A stretch of 64,000 bases of DNA from Pseudoneobacillus sp052180215 (GTDB taxonomy: Bacteria > Bacillota > Bacilli > Bacillales > Cytobacillaceae): assembly GCF_052180215.1 (NCBI RefSeq), contig NZ_CP197471.1, forward strand, positions 2,142,001-2,206,000. The letters are read 5' to 3'. Shown here one piece after another: positions 42,877 through 51,656 of this stretch. The notes under the pieces are model-generated. The model was not told the DNA's origin. It was given only the letters and a program-made list of their open reading frames with translations, and searched no databases. Position numbers and translations under genes: made by a program. Position 1 is the first letter of the stretch. Every line of letters begins with the position of its first letter.

Positions 42877-44661
42877 TTATATATATTTTCCTAAAAACTC
42901 AACCATTGTTTTATAGACTTTGATGGCATTTTCGGTTTTGGAGAAGCCATGTCCTTCGTCTTCCAAAACGAGATATTCCACATCTTGTCCGCGTTGTTCC
43001 ATTGCTTCCACAATCACGTCTGATTCCACTTTTACAACACGAGGGTCGTTCTTTCCTTGAATAACAAGCATTGGCTTTGTCATTTGTTCAATATAAGTCA
43101 TTGGTGAATCTTCGATCAGTTTTTCTCGGTCTTCCACTGGATCACCAATCAATTCTCTGTCAGCAGCTTTCCAATGCTCAGGTGCCGTTTCAATCGTTGT
43201 AAATAGATTACTAGGTCCAAAGATATCAACAAACGCTTTGAACTTATCAGCATGACGACCATGAAGAAGGAGGGTCATGTAACCACCATAGCTTCCACCA
43301 ATACAGAACCATTTGTCAGAACTAGACTTGCCTTGTTGATCTAACCAGTCCATTCCCGCGACAATATCTAAACGAGGACCGCCACCCCAATCTTTGTTTA
43401 CTAACTTCATAAATGTTTCGCCGTAACCCGTACTTCCACGGAAGTTAGGGGCAAATACATTGAAGCCCTGTGCACAAAGGTATTGGAATAATGGTGTAAA
43501 GTTTTTACGAACGGCATGCTGTGGACCGCCGTGTGGCCATAAAACCGTGTGACCATTACTCGTTTCAGGATTAGCTGGATAAAATAAAGCTTCCATTTCC
43601 AGTCCATCAAAGCTTTCGTAAGTTCCTACTTCAGGTTCTGTTAATTCACTCTGACTTACTCCAATGATTTGATGCTTTGTCAATTGCTCCCAAGCATTTA
43701 AATCAGAAGTACGGAAGAGATTAGCAGGCTGAGTTGCCGATCTTCCAGATGCAAAAATTGTTCCCTTTTTTCCTACAACTAGCTTATCTACCATATCAAA
43801 TGGTTTCTCTATTTGTTGCAATTGCTTTGTCTCAAGGTCAAAGCTGTAAAGTAAGTCCTCCACACCTCTTTGAGCCACAAAGTAGACTTTATTTCCAGCT
43901 TGATCCAATGTTAGATTGGTAAGTTCATAGCCTTCAATCACCACTACTTTTTCAAAGCTACGTGTATTCAATGAAAAAGATGCTAAATAACTAAATTCAT
44001 TTTGGTAGTTGGTGACCATAAGAACGGTATCATTGTCTAGATATTCAACCTGATTCACACGATGGGCTTCTTCATTTGAAGGAGTGAGGAGAATAGGCTC
44101 TCCATTTTTTAGAATATATCCAAATGAACTTGTATTTCCCAGTTGTTTTGAATAGGTAAATGAAGTCTCATCAGGACTAACGGAGAATAGATAACTTGGT
44201 CCTTCTTCACCACGTAACAGTACTTCTTTTTCGCCTGTTTCTAAATTTAATCGGCAGATATTTAGAAAATTAGGATTATCCACGCTTGTTATGTAATAAA
44301 GAGTACGGCCATCCTTTGATAAGTCACCGTAATAGAACTTTTCACCCTTTGCTTGTAAAAGGGGAGCGGTTTCGCCACCAGCAGGAGGGACCGCATAAAT
44401 ATGGTAATCTTCGTCTCCATCATGGTCATACCCCGTTAATAAATGTCTGCTCTTAGGATCATACTTCACAAAGGAATTCATTTGATTGGCCGTCGTTAAC
44501 TGGTAAGGATAAGGCTTATCAGGATTTATCGCCCAAAGATTGTAATATCCGTTTAGATTAGTAGAGTATACAATTTCTTCTTCATCTGGCTTTACATCAA
44601 AATCCATAATATTTAAAGTGCGAAAATAGCTTTCGATACTTGGTATTGGAAAATTAAACAT
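42877..44661 (-). CDS. S9-family prolyl-oligopeptidase-like peptidase/acylaminoacyl peptidase
   Basis: 594 residues. Residues 1-340 form a beta-propeller with repeated Asp-rich turns ('ADGDEDYHIYAV'-like, 'SVSPDETSFTYSKQLG'). Residues 350-594 form the alpha/beta-hydrolase domain: oxyanion segment 'VLWPHGGPQHAVRKNFTPLF', nucleophile Ser457 in 'CIGGSYGGYMTLL', Asp in 'VIQGKNDPRVVKVESD' and His in 'EDEGHGFSKTEN'. It is cytoplasmic (no signal peptide) and trims acylated or proline-containing peptides. GGAGATGAA precedes the ATG. Confidence 0.93.
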   Translation of the reverse strand: MFNFPIPSIESYFRTLNIMDFDVKPDEEEIVYSTNLNGYYNLWAINPDKPYPYQLTTANQMNSFVKYDPKSRHLLTGYDHDGDEDYHIYAVPPAGGETAPLLQAKGEKFYYGDLSKDGRTLYYITSVDNPNFLNICRLNLETGEKEVLLRGEEGPSYLFSVSPDETSFTYSKQLGNTSSFGYILKNGEPILLTPSNEEAHRVNQVEYLDNDTVLMVTNYQNEFSYLASFSLNTRSFEKVVVIEGYELTNLTLDQAGNKVYFVAQRGVEDLLYSFDLETKQLQQIEKPFDMVDKLVVGKKGTIFASGRSATQPANLFRTSDLNAWEQLTKHQIIGVSQSELTEPEVGTYESFDGLEMEALFYPANPETSNGHTVLWPHGGPQHAVRKNFTPLFQYLCAQGFNVFAPNFRGSTGYGETFMKLVNKDWGGGPRLDIVAGMDWLDQQGKSSSDKWFCIGGSYGGYMTLLLHGRHADKFKAFVDIFGPSNLFTTIETAPEHWKAADRELIGDPVEDREKLIEDSPMTYIEQMTKPMLVIQGKNDPRVVKVESDVIVEAMEQRGQDVEYLVLEDEGHGFSKTENAIKVYKTMVEFLGKYI

Positions 44662-44850
44662 GGATTCATCTCCTATTCTTGTATTTTAAAGCACCTGTTT
44701 CTTTATTATTAACGCTGACAAGAATTTAGTAAAGCGAAATTTATGTACTTTTGCTTCTTTTCAGAAAATAAAGGATAATAGCTGCATGAAAATAACTTTT
44801 ACTTAAAAAAATAATTATGACTGAATCAAATGAGTATTAATATTAGAGTA

Positions 44851-45040
44851 ATTTATCGGACACAGATTCCGTTATTTGTGAAAAACATAGTGTTTTTCCC
44901 TTTGTATAGGACACACGATCCTCTATTTAGGTAAAAAGTGGTCTTTTTGGGCTGATAATACCAATTAGCGTACTGTGTGTCCGATAAGACTTCTAAAATA
45001 GCCTTATTTATAAAAATAACGGATTCCCTGTCCTATATAG
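44851..45040. repeat. Four-unit palindromic repeat, copy E
   Basis: GGACAC starts at 44858 and 44909 (51 bp apart). Inverted GTCC ends at 44982 and 45033 (51 bp apart). Inner gap 73 bp. This copy lies between divergent genes (44661 minus and 45198 plus), so repeat copies are not limited to gene ends. The rest of 44662-45197 shows no gene. Confidence 0.85.
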
Positions 45041-45197
45041 AAAAGAGAATTAGACTAGTAATCAAAAAACGCATGGGTTTTACCAACAAAAGTATCACTC
45101 CTTCCTCTAAATTATACTGTACATAGAGTGGAATCAGATTGTCATTTTTGGAATTTATTGTTTCGTTAATGTAAAATTAAGGAAGAGGTGAAACGTA

Positions 45198-45428
45198 ATG
45201 AGGAAATACATCTTAATGTTTAGTGCACTTATTTATATGGGGATATCAACCTATCAATTATATTACGCCTATGCACCGAAAGTTGGCCCAATCGGGAATG
45301 GTTTAACAGATAAGATGGTCATCATAATCTGGACACAATTTATTATATTCATGATTGGCGGCCTTTCTTTTTCTACCTTGAGCATTTTCATGTTCATAAA
45401 AGACCGTAAAAAGAAGATGGAGCAATAA
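45198..45428 (+). CDS. Small two-span membrane protein, unknown
   Basis: 76 residues, GGAAGAGGTG ahead of the ATG. Helices at about 4-22 and 42-66 flank a loop 'YAPKVGPIGNGLTDKMV', and the tail is basic ('FIKDRKKKMEQ'). The alpha/beta hydrolase gene follows after 39 bases, so they are probably co-transcribed. Family not recognised. Confidence 0.65.
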   Translation: MRKYILMFSALIYMGISTYQLYYAYAPKVGPIGNGLTDKMVIIIWTQFIIFMIGGLSFSTLSIFMFIKDRKKKMEQ

Positions 45429-45467
45429 TGTGTCCAGTAACTTTAGATTTTAAAAGGTGTGAATAAA

Positions 45468-46514
45468 TTGAAAGTATGGAAGATTATTATAAGAATCCTC
45501 AATATCTTATGTTTATTGGGATTCCTTTTTCCTACTTGGACCCCAAAAATAAAAGGTGATCATAGCATTAGTTCATTGGAACAAATTGAAATCAATGGGA
45601 CAAAACTAGAAGTAATGATAAGAGGGACGGACCGGAGAAATCCAATTATTATTTTTGTTCATGGGGGACCAGGCTGTTCTGAGATTCCATATGTCAGGAA
45701 GTATCAAAATTTACTAGAAAAAAATTATACGATTGTTCATTATGATCAGAGAGGAAGCGGTAAATCCTATCATTTCTTCGAGGATTATTCCTATTTATCA
45801 ACTGATTTACATGTAGAAGATTTACTGGAATTGACAAATTATGTGACAGATCAGTTTAATCAAAAAAAGGTATTGCTGATTGGCCATTCCTTTGGTACGT
45901 ATATTGGAATGAAAGCGGCTGCCAAAGCACCAGATAAATTTGAAGCCTATATTGGTATCGGCCAAGTAGCGGATACCATTCAAAGCGAAAAGGACAGCTT
46001 AGCCTACACCATCCAACAGGCAGAACTAGCCGAAAACGAGAAAGATGTTCAAAAACTTGAAAGGCTTCGAGACTCCATTGAAAGTGGAGAAAAGATCACG
46101 CCTAGAAATTTGGTTCGAAAATATGGTGGAGCAGCAAGAAATATTAATGACAATTTGGATTATTATATTGGCTTTCTTTTTAGTCCAGAATATAACTTGC
46201 TTGATGTTGTCCGCTATTTGTTAGGCGTATCTCTTTCACAGAAGATTTTGATACCTGAAGAAAAAGAACTTAATATTACAAGGATCGTAAATAGACTGGA
46301 GATTCCATTTTATTTTGTTATGGGAAAATATGATTATATGACCTCTGTAGATGCTGCAAAATCTTATTATGACCAACTTGAGGCTCCAGTAAAAGATTTT
46401 GTTCTATTCGACCATTCTGCACATTATCCTCAATTTGAAGAAAAAGAAAAGTTTGCCTATTGGCTGAACAAAACAGTTGCAAATCTTGAGAAAAAATCTA
46501 ATTTAAGAAAATAG
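45468..46514 (+). CDS. Membrane-anchored alpha/beta hydrolase (proline-iminopeptidase-like)
   Basis: 348 residues from TTG 45468 (AAAGGTG 9 bases ahead). The N-terminal anchor is 'IIIRILNILCLLGFLFPTW'. The hydrolase domain has 'IIIFVHGGPGCSEIPYV' (HGGPG oxyanion motif), 'YDQRGSGKSYHF', nucleophile Ser in 'LLIGHSFGTYIGMKAA', Asp in 'VMGKYDYMTSVD' and His in 'FDHSAHYPQFE'. HGGPG plus DQRGxGxS are hallmarks of the proline iminopeptidase group. It probably acts outside the membrane. Confidence 0.88.
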   Translation: MKVWKIIIRILNILCLLGFLFPTWTPKIKGDHSISSLEQIEINGTKLEVMIRGTDRRNPIIIFVHGGPGCSEIPYVRKYQNLLEKNYTIVHYDQRGSGKSYHFFEDYSYLSTDLHVEDLLELTNYVTDQFNQKKVLLIGHSFGTYIGMKAAAKAPDKFEAYIGIGQVADTIQSEKDSLAYTIQQAELAENEKDVQKLERLRDSIESGEKITPRNLVRKYGGAARNINDNLDYYIGFLFSPEYNLLDVVRYLLGVSLSQKILIPEEKELNITRIVNRLEIPFYFVMGKYDYMTSVDAAKSYYDQLEAPVKDFVLFDHSAHYPQFEEKEKFAYWLNKTVANLEKKSNLRK

Positions 46515-46567
46515 TGAATTTTTAAAAGAAAAATAACTGACTCTTTTGATAAAAGGGTAGAGGGACT

Positions 46568-46604
46568 AGAAAAAGACGTGCTTTTAAGGAAGCACGTCTT
46601 TTGT
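46568..46604 (+). terminator. Rho-independent terminator
   Basis: AAAAGACGTGCTT and AAGCACGTCTTTT arms with a 6-base loop. It serves both converging genes. Confidence 0.9.
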
Positions 46605-46617
46605 TTTAATAGGTTAT

Positions 46618-47151
46618 TTATAAAGCTTTATTTCTTAAAACGGTAATAAACCCGCCTAAAATATCATGGCTAACGAAAAAGCCTTTGCGCTTATAGAATT
46701 CTAACGCATCTTGATTCCCGTTAGAGACATAGATAAAATAATCCTCTACATCTTCAAAACCTTTCAGCCATTCCATTGACATCTTGAAGAGGGTAGAGCC
46801 CACGCCATATTTACGGTAATTTTCTTTAATGTAAAATTGAGATAAGCAGCCGACATGATTTTTACTAACCGAGGAAAGGTCAAAAAATGTAGCAAATTCA
46901 TTGGAATAGACTTCTTTTGGAGAGATATTAGAATAGACGTAACCAACTACTTTTTCTTCATCTTTTACAACCACAATATAATTGTGTGATGCATTCTTTA
47001 AGGATGGAACCATTCTAGTATCAAAATTCATGTTATCAAACAGTTCCGGTTTTATGGAGGCTACTGATTTTTGAAAGGTCATAAGTTCATTGCATAATTC
47101 TCTGCAGTACTCACTTTTTTCCTCAGGAATCACTTCATAGGTAAGATTCAT
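46618..47151 (-). CDS. GNAT family N-acetyltransferase
   Basis: 177 residues. 'YIVVVKDEEKVVGYVYSNIS' gives strands 3-4; 'HVGCLSQFYIKENYRKYGVG' and 'STLFKMSMEWLKG' include the acetyl-CoA loop (RKYGVG); 'YFIYVSNGNQDALEFYKRKG' is the C-terminal signature. AAGGAGAGG precedes the ATG. Substrate unknown. Confidence 0.87.
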   Translation of the reverse strand: MNLTYEVIPEEKSEYCRELCNELMTFQKSVASIKPELFDNMNFDTRMVPSLKNASHNYIVVVKDEEKVVGYVYSNISPKEVYSNEFATFFDLSSVSKNHVGCLSQFYIKENYRKYGVGSTLFKMSMEWLKGFEDVEDYFIYVSNGNQDALEFYKRKGFFVSHDILGGFITVLRNKAL

Positions 47152-47296
47152 ATTTTCCTCTCCTTTTATAACTATTAATTATGTATCTACTATATAATTT
47201 AAAGATACGACTAAATGAAATCAAGTACGCAGAAAAAGATGAGTAGGTCAGAAAAAACTGACTTAATAATAAATGCTAATTAAAAGGAGTTTTTCC

Positions 47297-47653
47297 ATGG
47301 ATAGTGCACCAGCTGGAATCACCAAAAAAGAAGATTGCCCATTAAATTATGCCTTGAATATTATTGGCGGAAAATGGCGCCTTCCGATTATTTGGGCTTT
47401 ATGACAAAACAAAACTCTCCGTTATAACGAATTGAAGCGTCAAGTAGATGGAATTACCAATATGGTATTATCTCAATCTTTAAAAGAAATGGAAGAATAC
47501 GGACTAATTTTCCGAAAGCAGTACATGGAGATCCCTCCAAGAGTGGAATACTCACTGACAAAAGAGGGGGAGGATTTAGTTCCTTCGCTGAAATCCCTAG
47601 CAACATGGGGGAAACATATGCAAGAAATCAATCATTATTTCAAATCTACTTAA
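47297..47653 (+). pseudogene. HxlR-family regulator interrupted by an in-frame TGA
   Basis: AAAAGGAG precedes the ATG. The frame runs 'MDSAPAGITKKEDCPLNYAL' and 'NIIGGKWRLPIIWAL', meets TGA at 47402-47404 (codon 36) and continues 'QNKTLRYNELKRQVDGITNM' to a normal HxlR end. Cys14 corresponds to the redox-sensing Cys of HypR/YodB-type proteins. The TGA position is not a conserved Cys in the family, and the only nearby hairpin (CGT-TATA-ACG) has no G in its loop, so this looks like a true nonsense mutation. The distal part (from about 47432) has in-frame ATG codons but no DNA-binding N-terminus. Confidence 0.8.
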
Positions 47654-47903
47654 TAGTTTTAAAAAATGATCACCACCTATTAATAACGGTTTTTCTTTTG
47701 AACAGCAAAATCATACATAACAGTATAAATAACCTTGTAAAAAGCATGGTGAATTAACTCATCATGCTTATTCGTTTCCAAAATATTATTCGTGATAATT
47801 CAAAGTCGCTATAATTGGAATTACAGCATTAGTTTAACAGTTTTATTGTTGGAACCTTTGAATATGAGCTTGTGAATAAATTCACTTAAACTAACGAGGA
47901 AGG
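47654..47903. other. Intergenic, no gene found
   Basis: AT-rich sequence after the broken HxlR gene. I see short 'TAACG' signatures (47684, 47891) like those recurring through 54 kb, but no ribosome site with an open frame. Confidence 0.4.
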
Positions 47904-48032
47904 TTAGTTGCTTAAGAATAAATGAAATTTTCTTGGTAAAAATACACCTAAAATAACTGTAGGGTGATATTTAATAACGCCTATTCCAATTAATCCTCCA
48001 GAGATCATTAATATAAAACTCCATAGTGGCAT
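47904..48032 (-). CDS. 42-residue single-span membrane protein
   Basis: A perfect AAGGAGGTGG lies ahead of the ATG at 48032. The product starts 'MPLWSFILMISGGLIGIGVI', is one hydrophobic helix with a Gly-rich face, and ends in a basic 'FLPRKFHLFLSN'. It resembles other tiny bacillar membrane proteins. No family is recognised. Confidence 0.65.
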   Translation of the reverse strand: MPLWSFILMISGGLIGIGVIKYHPTVILGVFLPRKFHLFLSN

Positions 48033-48133
48033 AAAATACCACCTCCTTATTATTATACATTATTTACCAAATATCAATGATAGGTATTTTGAAATTAGCC
48101 TTTTTGTACTATTAATATTTATCTTTTATTTCA

Positions 48134-48250
48134 TTAACGATAGGCGGTTTTATCATAAGCAAGAACGCTTTGGGCAATAAGGAGTAGAGTCTTTTTTAAT
48201 GTACTAACGGTAGCAGTTTATTTGATGAATATCAGAATAAAAACACCCTT
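48134..48250 (+). repeat. TAACG-type gene-end signatures (two degenerate copies)
   Basis: TTAACGATAGGCGG at 48134 leads to AGAGTCTTTTTT near 48196, and ACTAACGGTAGCAG at 48204 leads toward a CACCCTTTTTT end. No gene precedes them on the plus strand now, so they may be remnants of lost genes. Confidence 0.4.
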
Positions 48251-48252
48251 TT

Positions 48253-48648
48253 TTACAAAGGATGCCTGCATTTAGTTATTTCATTTGGTTTTAACCTTCT
48301 TTTTTTGAAATCAATAGCCTGCCACTCTTTGGTTTTTTCATTACTAAAAGTGATTGTCACTAAATCATGTGGGGGGCTGTGTGCACCTTCAAATGTCGTT
48401 ACCTGCACTCTGACATTAAATAAGTAAGTGCCTATTGGCAGCTTCTTAATTTAGGTTATTTTACCACACATATTTTGTTTAATTTCGCCATATTGTTTCT
48501 TCAATTCCTGTTGAATCGAGGGATAAAGCATAATGAAAATCAAGTCATCACGCAACTGTACATCATTTTTAGTTACCGTTTCAGCTTTAACAGGTGAATA
48601 AGAGAAAAGAGTTAAGCAGGCAATCAATATGAAACGGCTTTTTCTCAT
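48253..48648 (-). pseudogene. DUF3888-family exported protein interrupted by TAA
   Basis: ATG 48648 has GGAGGT ahead, and a signal peptide ends near 'SPVKAE'. The frame 'LRDDLIFIMLYPSIQQELKK' stops at TAA 48451-48453 after 'NMCGKIT' but continues in frame with 'IKKLPIGTYLFNVRVQVTTF' and 'EGAHSPPHDLVTITF' to TAA at 48253. The second part is the conserved DUF3888 end ('TFtGpHnPP.d..tITF'), so a single nonsense change broke the gene. An intact paralogue lies at 51221. Confidence 0.8.
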
Positions 48649-49076
48649 AAAAAAACCTCCATTCCAAGTTTCTCTTATAATTAACAATTAAAGAAATTAT
48701 TATTAAGTTAACGGGGAGCTAGAGCTTACAAGGAGTTGTGGCAGCAGCTCCTTTTGTTGTTGTGTTAATGGGGAGTTAAGTAGCAGAAGATATAGAGATT
48801 TTTGGATGAGTTTTATAACAAATACACCCATCAAAAGCAGGTGAAAAAATTGCATACCCTTAAATTTAATTTTTTTTTATGTATTTGCAATCTAAGGTGT
48901 TGGTTCCGGCAGTATGTTTTGTGGGCATAGAAAACAAAACAAGCCATTTATATACAGGTTATGTATATAAACAGCTGTAAAATTTTTTATGTTATTGGAC
49001 TTAAACCACATTCGTGGAATCAAATGCTTTTTATGTGGTAAAACTAACAATAATACTTATTTTTTTAAGTGAAATC
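48649..49076. other. Gene-free stretch with one TAACG-type hairpin
   Basis: Bases 48707-48765 hold GTTAACGGGGAGCT with a matching AGCTCC and T-rich tail, a terminator-like signature without a gene before it. From 48770 to 49076 the sequence is AT-rich with no convincing frame. Confidence 0.4.
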
Positions 49077-49346
49077 CTATCTATGACCGCCAAACCCCAT
49101 ACCGTGACCACCATAACCCATACCGCCATAACCCATGCCACCATAACCCATACCGCCATAACCCATGCCACCATAACCCATACCATGACCGCCATAACCC
49201 ATGCCACCATAACCCATACCGCCATAACCCATACCGCCATAACCCATGCCACCATAACCCATACCGCCATAACCCATACCGCCATAACCCATACCGCCAT
49301 AACCCATACCATAACCAGGGTAACCGCCAAAGAATTGTCTTTCCAT
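49077..49346 (-). CDS. Gly/Tyr/Met pentapeptide-repeat protein, coat-like
   Basis: 89 residues from ATG 49346 (GAGGAGGAG ahead). After 'MERQFFGGYPGYG' come eight MGYGG repeats, HG, five more MGYGG repeats and a tail 'HGMGFGGHR'. The DNA is a 15-bp tandem array with a few third-base differences. Composition resembles Tyr/Gly-rich spore coat and YjcZ-head sequences, suggesting a structural spore protein. The array also creates long but meaningless frames on the other strand. Copy number is likely to vary between strains. Confidence 0.75.
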   Translation of the reverse strand: MERQFFGGYPGYGMGYGGMGYGGMGYGGMGYGGMGYGGMGYGGMGYGGMGYGGHGMGYGGMGYGGMGYGGMGYGGMGYGGHGMGFGGHR

Positions 49347-49607
49347 TTTATATCTCCTCCTCAAATTGTTTCAAAAATAGTGTATGTGTCCATGTTCAAA
49401 GAGGAATGGGCATTTAACTAATTGGTTATAAGAACTATTGATTAGTTTAATTCTATGTACGTATGCCTTAATCTGCAGAGAACGTATGTTTTTACTTATC
49501 AATTGTTTACTCTTTGTTTATTTTTGTAAATTACTTAGATATACTATGCTTATGTCAAAATTGACCCAAAAAGCGAACTAAAGTTTGGTTAACATAAAGA
49601 TGACAAA

Positions 49608-49635
49608 ATAAAAAGATCGTCCCTATTTGGGACGA
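49608..49635 (-). terminator. Rho-independent terminator of the 79-codon frame
   Basis: CGTCCC and GGGACG around AAATA, followed on the minus strand by ATCTTTTTATTTT. Confidence 0.75.
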
Positions 49636-49862
49636 TAAAAGTTTCTCCATTTAAGGACCATCGTTAAAGTACACCATTGTGCAACTTGAGTTTGTGCATT
49701 ACCCGGTATGACTAAAGAAGATGTTCTCAAATTGTGGAGAACACGTATTGCGAAATGAGTAGAGGTAGCAATCTCAATTGAAACAAAAATTAAAGTTTGA
49801 GTCGTGTATTCCATTCCTTTATATATTGGAGTATGGGTTTCTATGCTTGTTACAGCTAACAT
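49623..49862 (-). CDS. Possible 79-residue hypothetical protein
   Basis: The frame starts at ATG 49862 directly after an in-frame TAG and has no clear ribosome site, so the start is uncertain. Sequence such as 'ATSTHFAIRVLHNLRTSSLV' and 'VAQWCTLTMVLKWRNFYRPK' is plausible protein, and the terminator at 49608 abuts the stop, which argues for a real, perhaps truncated, gene. Confidence 0.4.
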   Translation of the reverse strand: MLAVTSIETHTPIYKGMEYTTQTLIFVSIEIATSTHFAIRVLHNLRTSSLVIPGNAQTQVAQWCTLTMVLKWRNFYRPK

Positions 49863-50142
49863 CTACCCAATATAATTTAGAATTATTAATTAAAATTAAT
49901 AGAATTCTTAACGGAAAGAAAGAATTCGCAACAATATTTCCTTGGGCAACTAACGGAGGTTTTTATTGCACAAGGTAAACTTTGGATTAGTCAAAAATAT
50001 GCATTAGCTAAAACATATGAGATATTGCCACAACCTAATAACAAACTTATTCAAAGTAAAAAATAGTTTAAAAAGAGAAATGTCTATTAAAAGAGTAGTA
50101 AGGTATTAATAAATACCTTATATGAAATGGTAGGTGACCGGA
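49863..50142 (+). other. Unassigned stretch with a possible gene remnant
   Basis: From about 49943 to 50066 one plus frame reads 'LTEVFIAQGKLWISQKYALA' and ends at TAG. It has no start, and the upstream part is in another frame. I cannot assign it. TAACG signatures occur at 49905 and 49952. Confidence 0.35.
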
Positions 50143-50208
50143 ATGGAAAATCAAATTTTGGATTTATTGGTTGAAATGAATGATAGATTAAGAGACTTTT
50201 TATTCTAG
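50143..50208 (+). pseudogene. Very short frame, probable 5' remnant
   Basis: GGTGACCGG precedes ATG 50143; the frame 'MENQILDLLVEMNDRLRDFL' stops after 21 residues. 'MENQILDLL.EMN..' is a common start of bacillar coiled-coil hypothetical proteins, so this is probably the surviving head of one. Confidence 0.4.
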
Positions 50209-50390
50209 AAAAGCGAATTGAAAATTAACCCTTAAAGGCATTAGTGTAAATTAGTGCTTTTTTTTAAAAAAACTCTTTTCTGAAACTTTGTTGGTTTTTG
50301 TAACTAGTAAATAGGCAATACATATATAGGTGTTAAACTCATATAAAAATGAAGAAAGAGCTTAGCACTTATTGAAAGGAGGGAATGATA

Positions 50391-50669
50391 ATGGAAAATT
50401 CCTCAAAGCAGATTTTAGAAGAAAAAGATTTTCATCATACTATAGAGCCTCACCAAAATCCTCAACAATTAATAAATTCAATGGAACTAGACAGGACACC
50501 TTTTAATGATGTGATAAAGCATGGCGACATTGTAAATGGTTTTCAATCCCCCAAAAAAATAGAGCAATTTCCGAAATGGTATCAGAAGCCATATAAAATT
50601 ATTTCAATCTTGTTCGTAATCGGTCTTATTTTAATGATGTTGTTTCAATTTATCCAACCATTACTTTAA
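50391..50669 (+). CDS. 92-residue protein with C-terminal membrane anchor
   Basis: ATG 50391 follows AAAGGAGGG by 7 bases (ATG 50385 is too close). A hydrophilic N-terminal region ('LEEKDFHHTIEPHQNPQQLI', 'FNDVIKHGDIVNGF') leads to one C-terminal helix ('IISILFVIGLILMMLFQF'), so it is a tail-anchored protein. Followed by a TAACG-type terminator. No family is recognised. Confidence 0.65.
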   Translation: MENSSKQILEEKDFHHTIEPHQNPQQLINSMELDRTPFNDVIKHGDIVNGFQSPKKIEQFPKWYQKPYKIISILFVIGLILMMLFQFIQPLL

Positions 50670-50763
50670 ATATTACTGATAAATAGTTAGTCAATTGAGC
50701 GTTTATACAAATAGTAGGTCGCTTTTTATATTCTATAGAAAGTTTGTGAAGGATTGTACTTAA

Positions 50764-50811
50764 AGTAACGGTGAGCTTTACTGCCAAAAGCAGGAAGTAA
50801 GGCTTTTTTTG
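50764..50811 (+). terminator. TAACG-type repeated terminator, best copy
   Basis: AGTAACGGTGAGCTTTACT, then AGTAAGGCT and T7. AGCTTTACT pairs with AGTAAGGCT. Near-identical hairpins occur at 51657 and 53456. Confidence 0.8.
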
Positions 50812-50846
50812 TTGAAATAATAAATTAAGTATGGATCGGGAGATAA

Positions 50847-51044
50847 ATGATGAGGATGAAAATAATGGCTATTATTGTAGGTGTTATTATAAGTTTTATA
50901 TTAGGTTATTTATCAATGATATTCTTTAATAATGTTAATACGAATACACATATTTTACTTAGTCTGTTTTGGTTTAATATCCTTATGTATATTGATCTAA
51001 GAAAAACGAAAATAAAAGCAGAAAATGAGATGGATGAAAATTAA
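50847..51044 (+). CDS. 65-residue two-span membrane protein
   Basis: GGGAG precedes tandem ATGs (50847, 50850). Helices at 5-28 and 34-50 are followed by a charged tail ('LRKTKIKAENEMDEN'). Ended by a TAACG-type hairpin. Unknown function. Confidence 0.6.
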   Translation: MMRMKIMAIIVGVIISFILGYLSMIFFNNVNTNTHILLSLFWFNILMYIDLRKTKIKAENEMDEN

Positions 51045-51048
51045 AGGA

Positions 51049-51105
51049 ACTAACGTAAGAGCATTAGTGAAATATCATAGTTGCTAATGCATCTACTTTT
51101 TATTA
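51049..51105 (+). terminator. TAACG-type terminator
   Basis: AACTAACGTAAGAGCATTAG pairs through GCATTAG/CTAATGC, followed by CTACTTTTTA. Confidence 0.6.
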
Positions 51106-51220
51106 TGGAAAAATGGAAAGCAGTGGCTTATAACAATTCCTTTTATGTATAAACGACTCTAATAGTACACTCTTGAGAATGCTAAGTAAAATAAATAAAT
51201 CTTAAAGGGTGAAAAAACCA

Positions 51221-51610
51221 ATGCAGAAGTTTTTCTTAGCTTTGTTGATATTTGTTTTTACTAGTGATCCAGGAGCATATGCAGCAAATAAAATTAATCC
51301 GGCATCAACAAAAGAAGAAATGATGGAAGACGTTTTATTTCAGCATTATGCTTCACATTTATTAAAGATAACAAACCGATTATATGATTGTAAAAAGATC
51401 CTCAGTATTGAAAGATTTGATAATAAGCATTTAATTAGAGTAGGGTTAACTACTTTTACGGGGCCTCATAATCCTCCCAATGATTTATATATCATAACTT
51501 TCATGGACAGTCCTAGTGGTCCTGAGCAACCATTCGATTTTCATTTGGAAAATGTAGATCAAGTTGAAAACATATCCAATGAACAATATGAGGCTTTTTG
51601 TAGGAAATAG
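51221..51610 (+). CDS. DUF3888-family exported protein (intact paralogue)
   Basis: 129 residues from ATG 51221 (AAAGGGTG 8 bases ahead). Signal peptide 1-20, cleavage near 'AYAAN'. The domain has 'EDVLFQHYASHLLKITNRLY' and 'IRVGLTTFTGPHNPPNDLYI' with 'ITFMDSP', the DUF3888 signature, and ends with one Cys. The broken paralogue at 48253 shares this architecture. It is secreted, with no known function. Confidence 0.8.
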   Translation: MQKFFLALLIFVFTSDPGAYAANKINPASTKEEMMEDVLFQHYASHLLKITNRLYDCKKILSIERFDNKHLIRVGLTTFTGPHNPPNDLYIITFMDSPSGPEQPFDFHLENVDQVENISNEQYEAFCRK

Positions 51611-51656
51611 TTAATAAGTATCAGAAGTTAATAAACAATACTTTTTCAAATGTATA

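Noticed and set aside
7185..45040. CRISPR array as explanation for the repeated units
   Set aside because: Units come in fixed groups of four with inverted orientation, groups are kilobases apart, spacers are not unique protospacer-like inserts, and there are no cas genes.
47402..47404. HxlR TGA as a second selenocysteine codon
   Set aside because: The position is not a conserved Cys, no downstream thiol partner motif is formed, and the only hairpin downstream has a loop without G.
49014..49421. Long plus-strand frame (135 codons of Thr/His/Ile repeats) over the repeat gene
   Set aside because: It is the complement of the 15-bp MGYGG array. There is no ribosome site, and a biologically plausible frame with AGGAGG exists on the minus strand.
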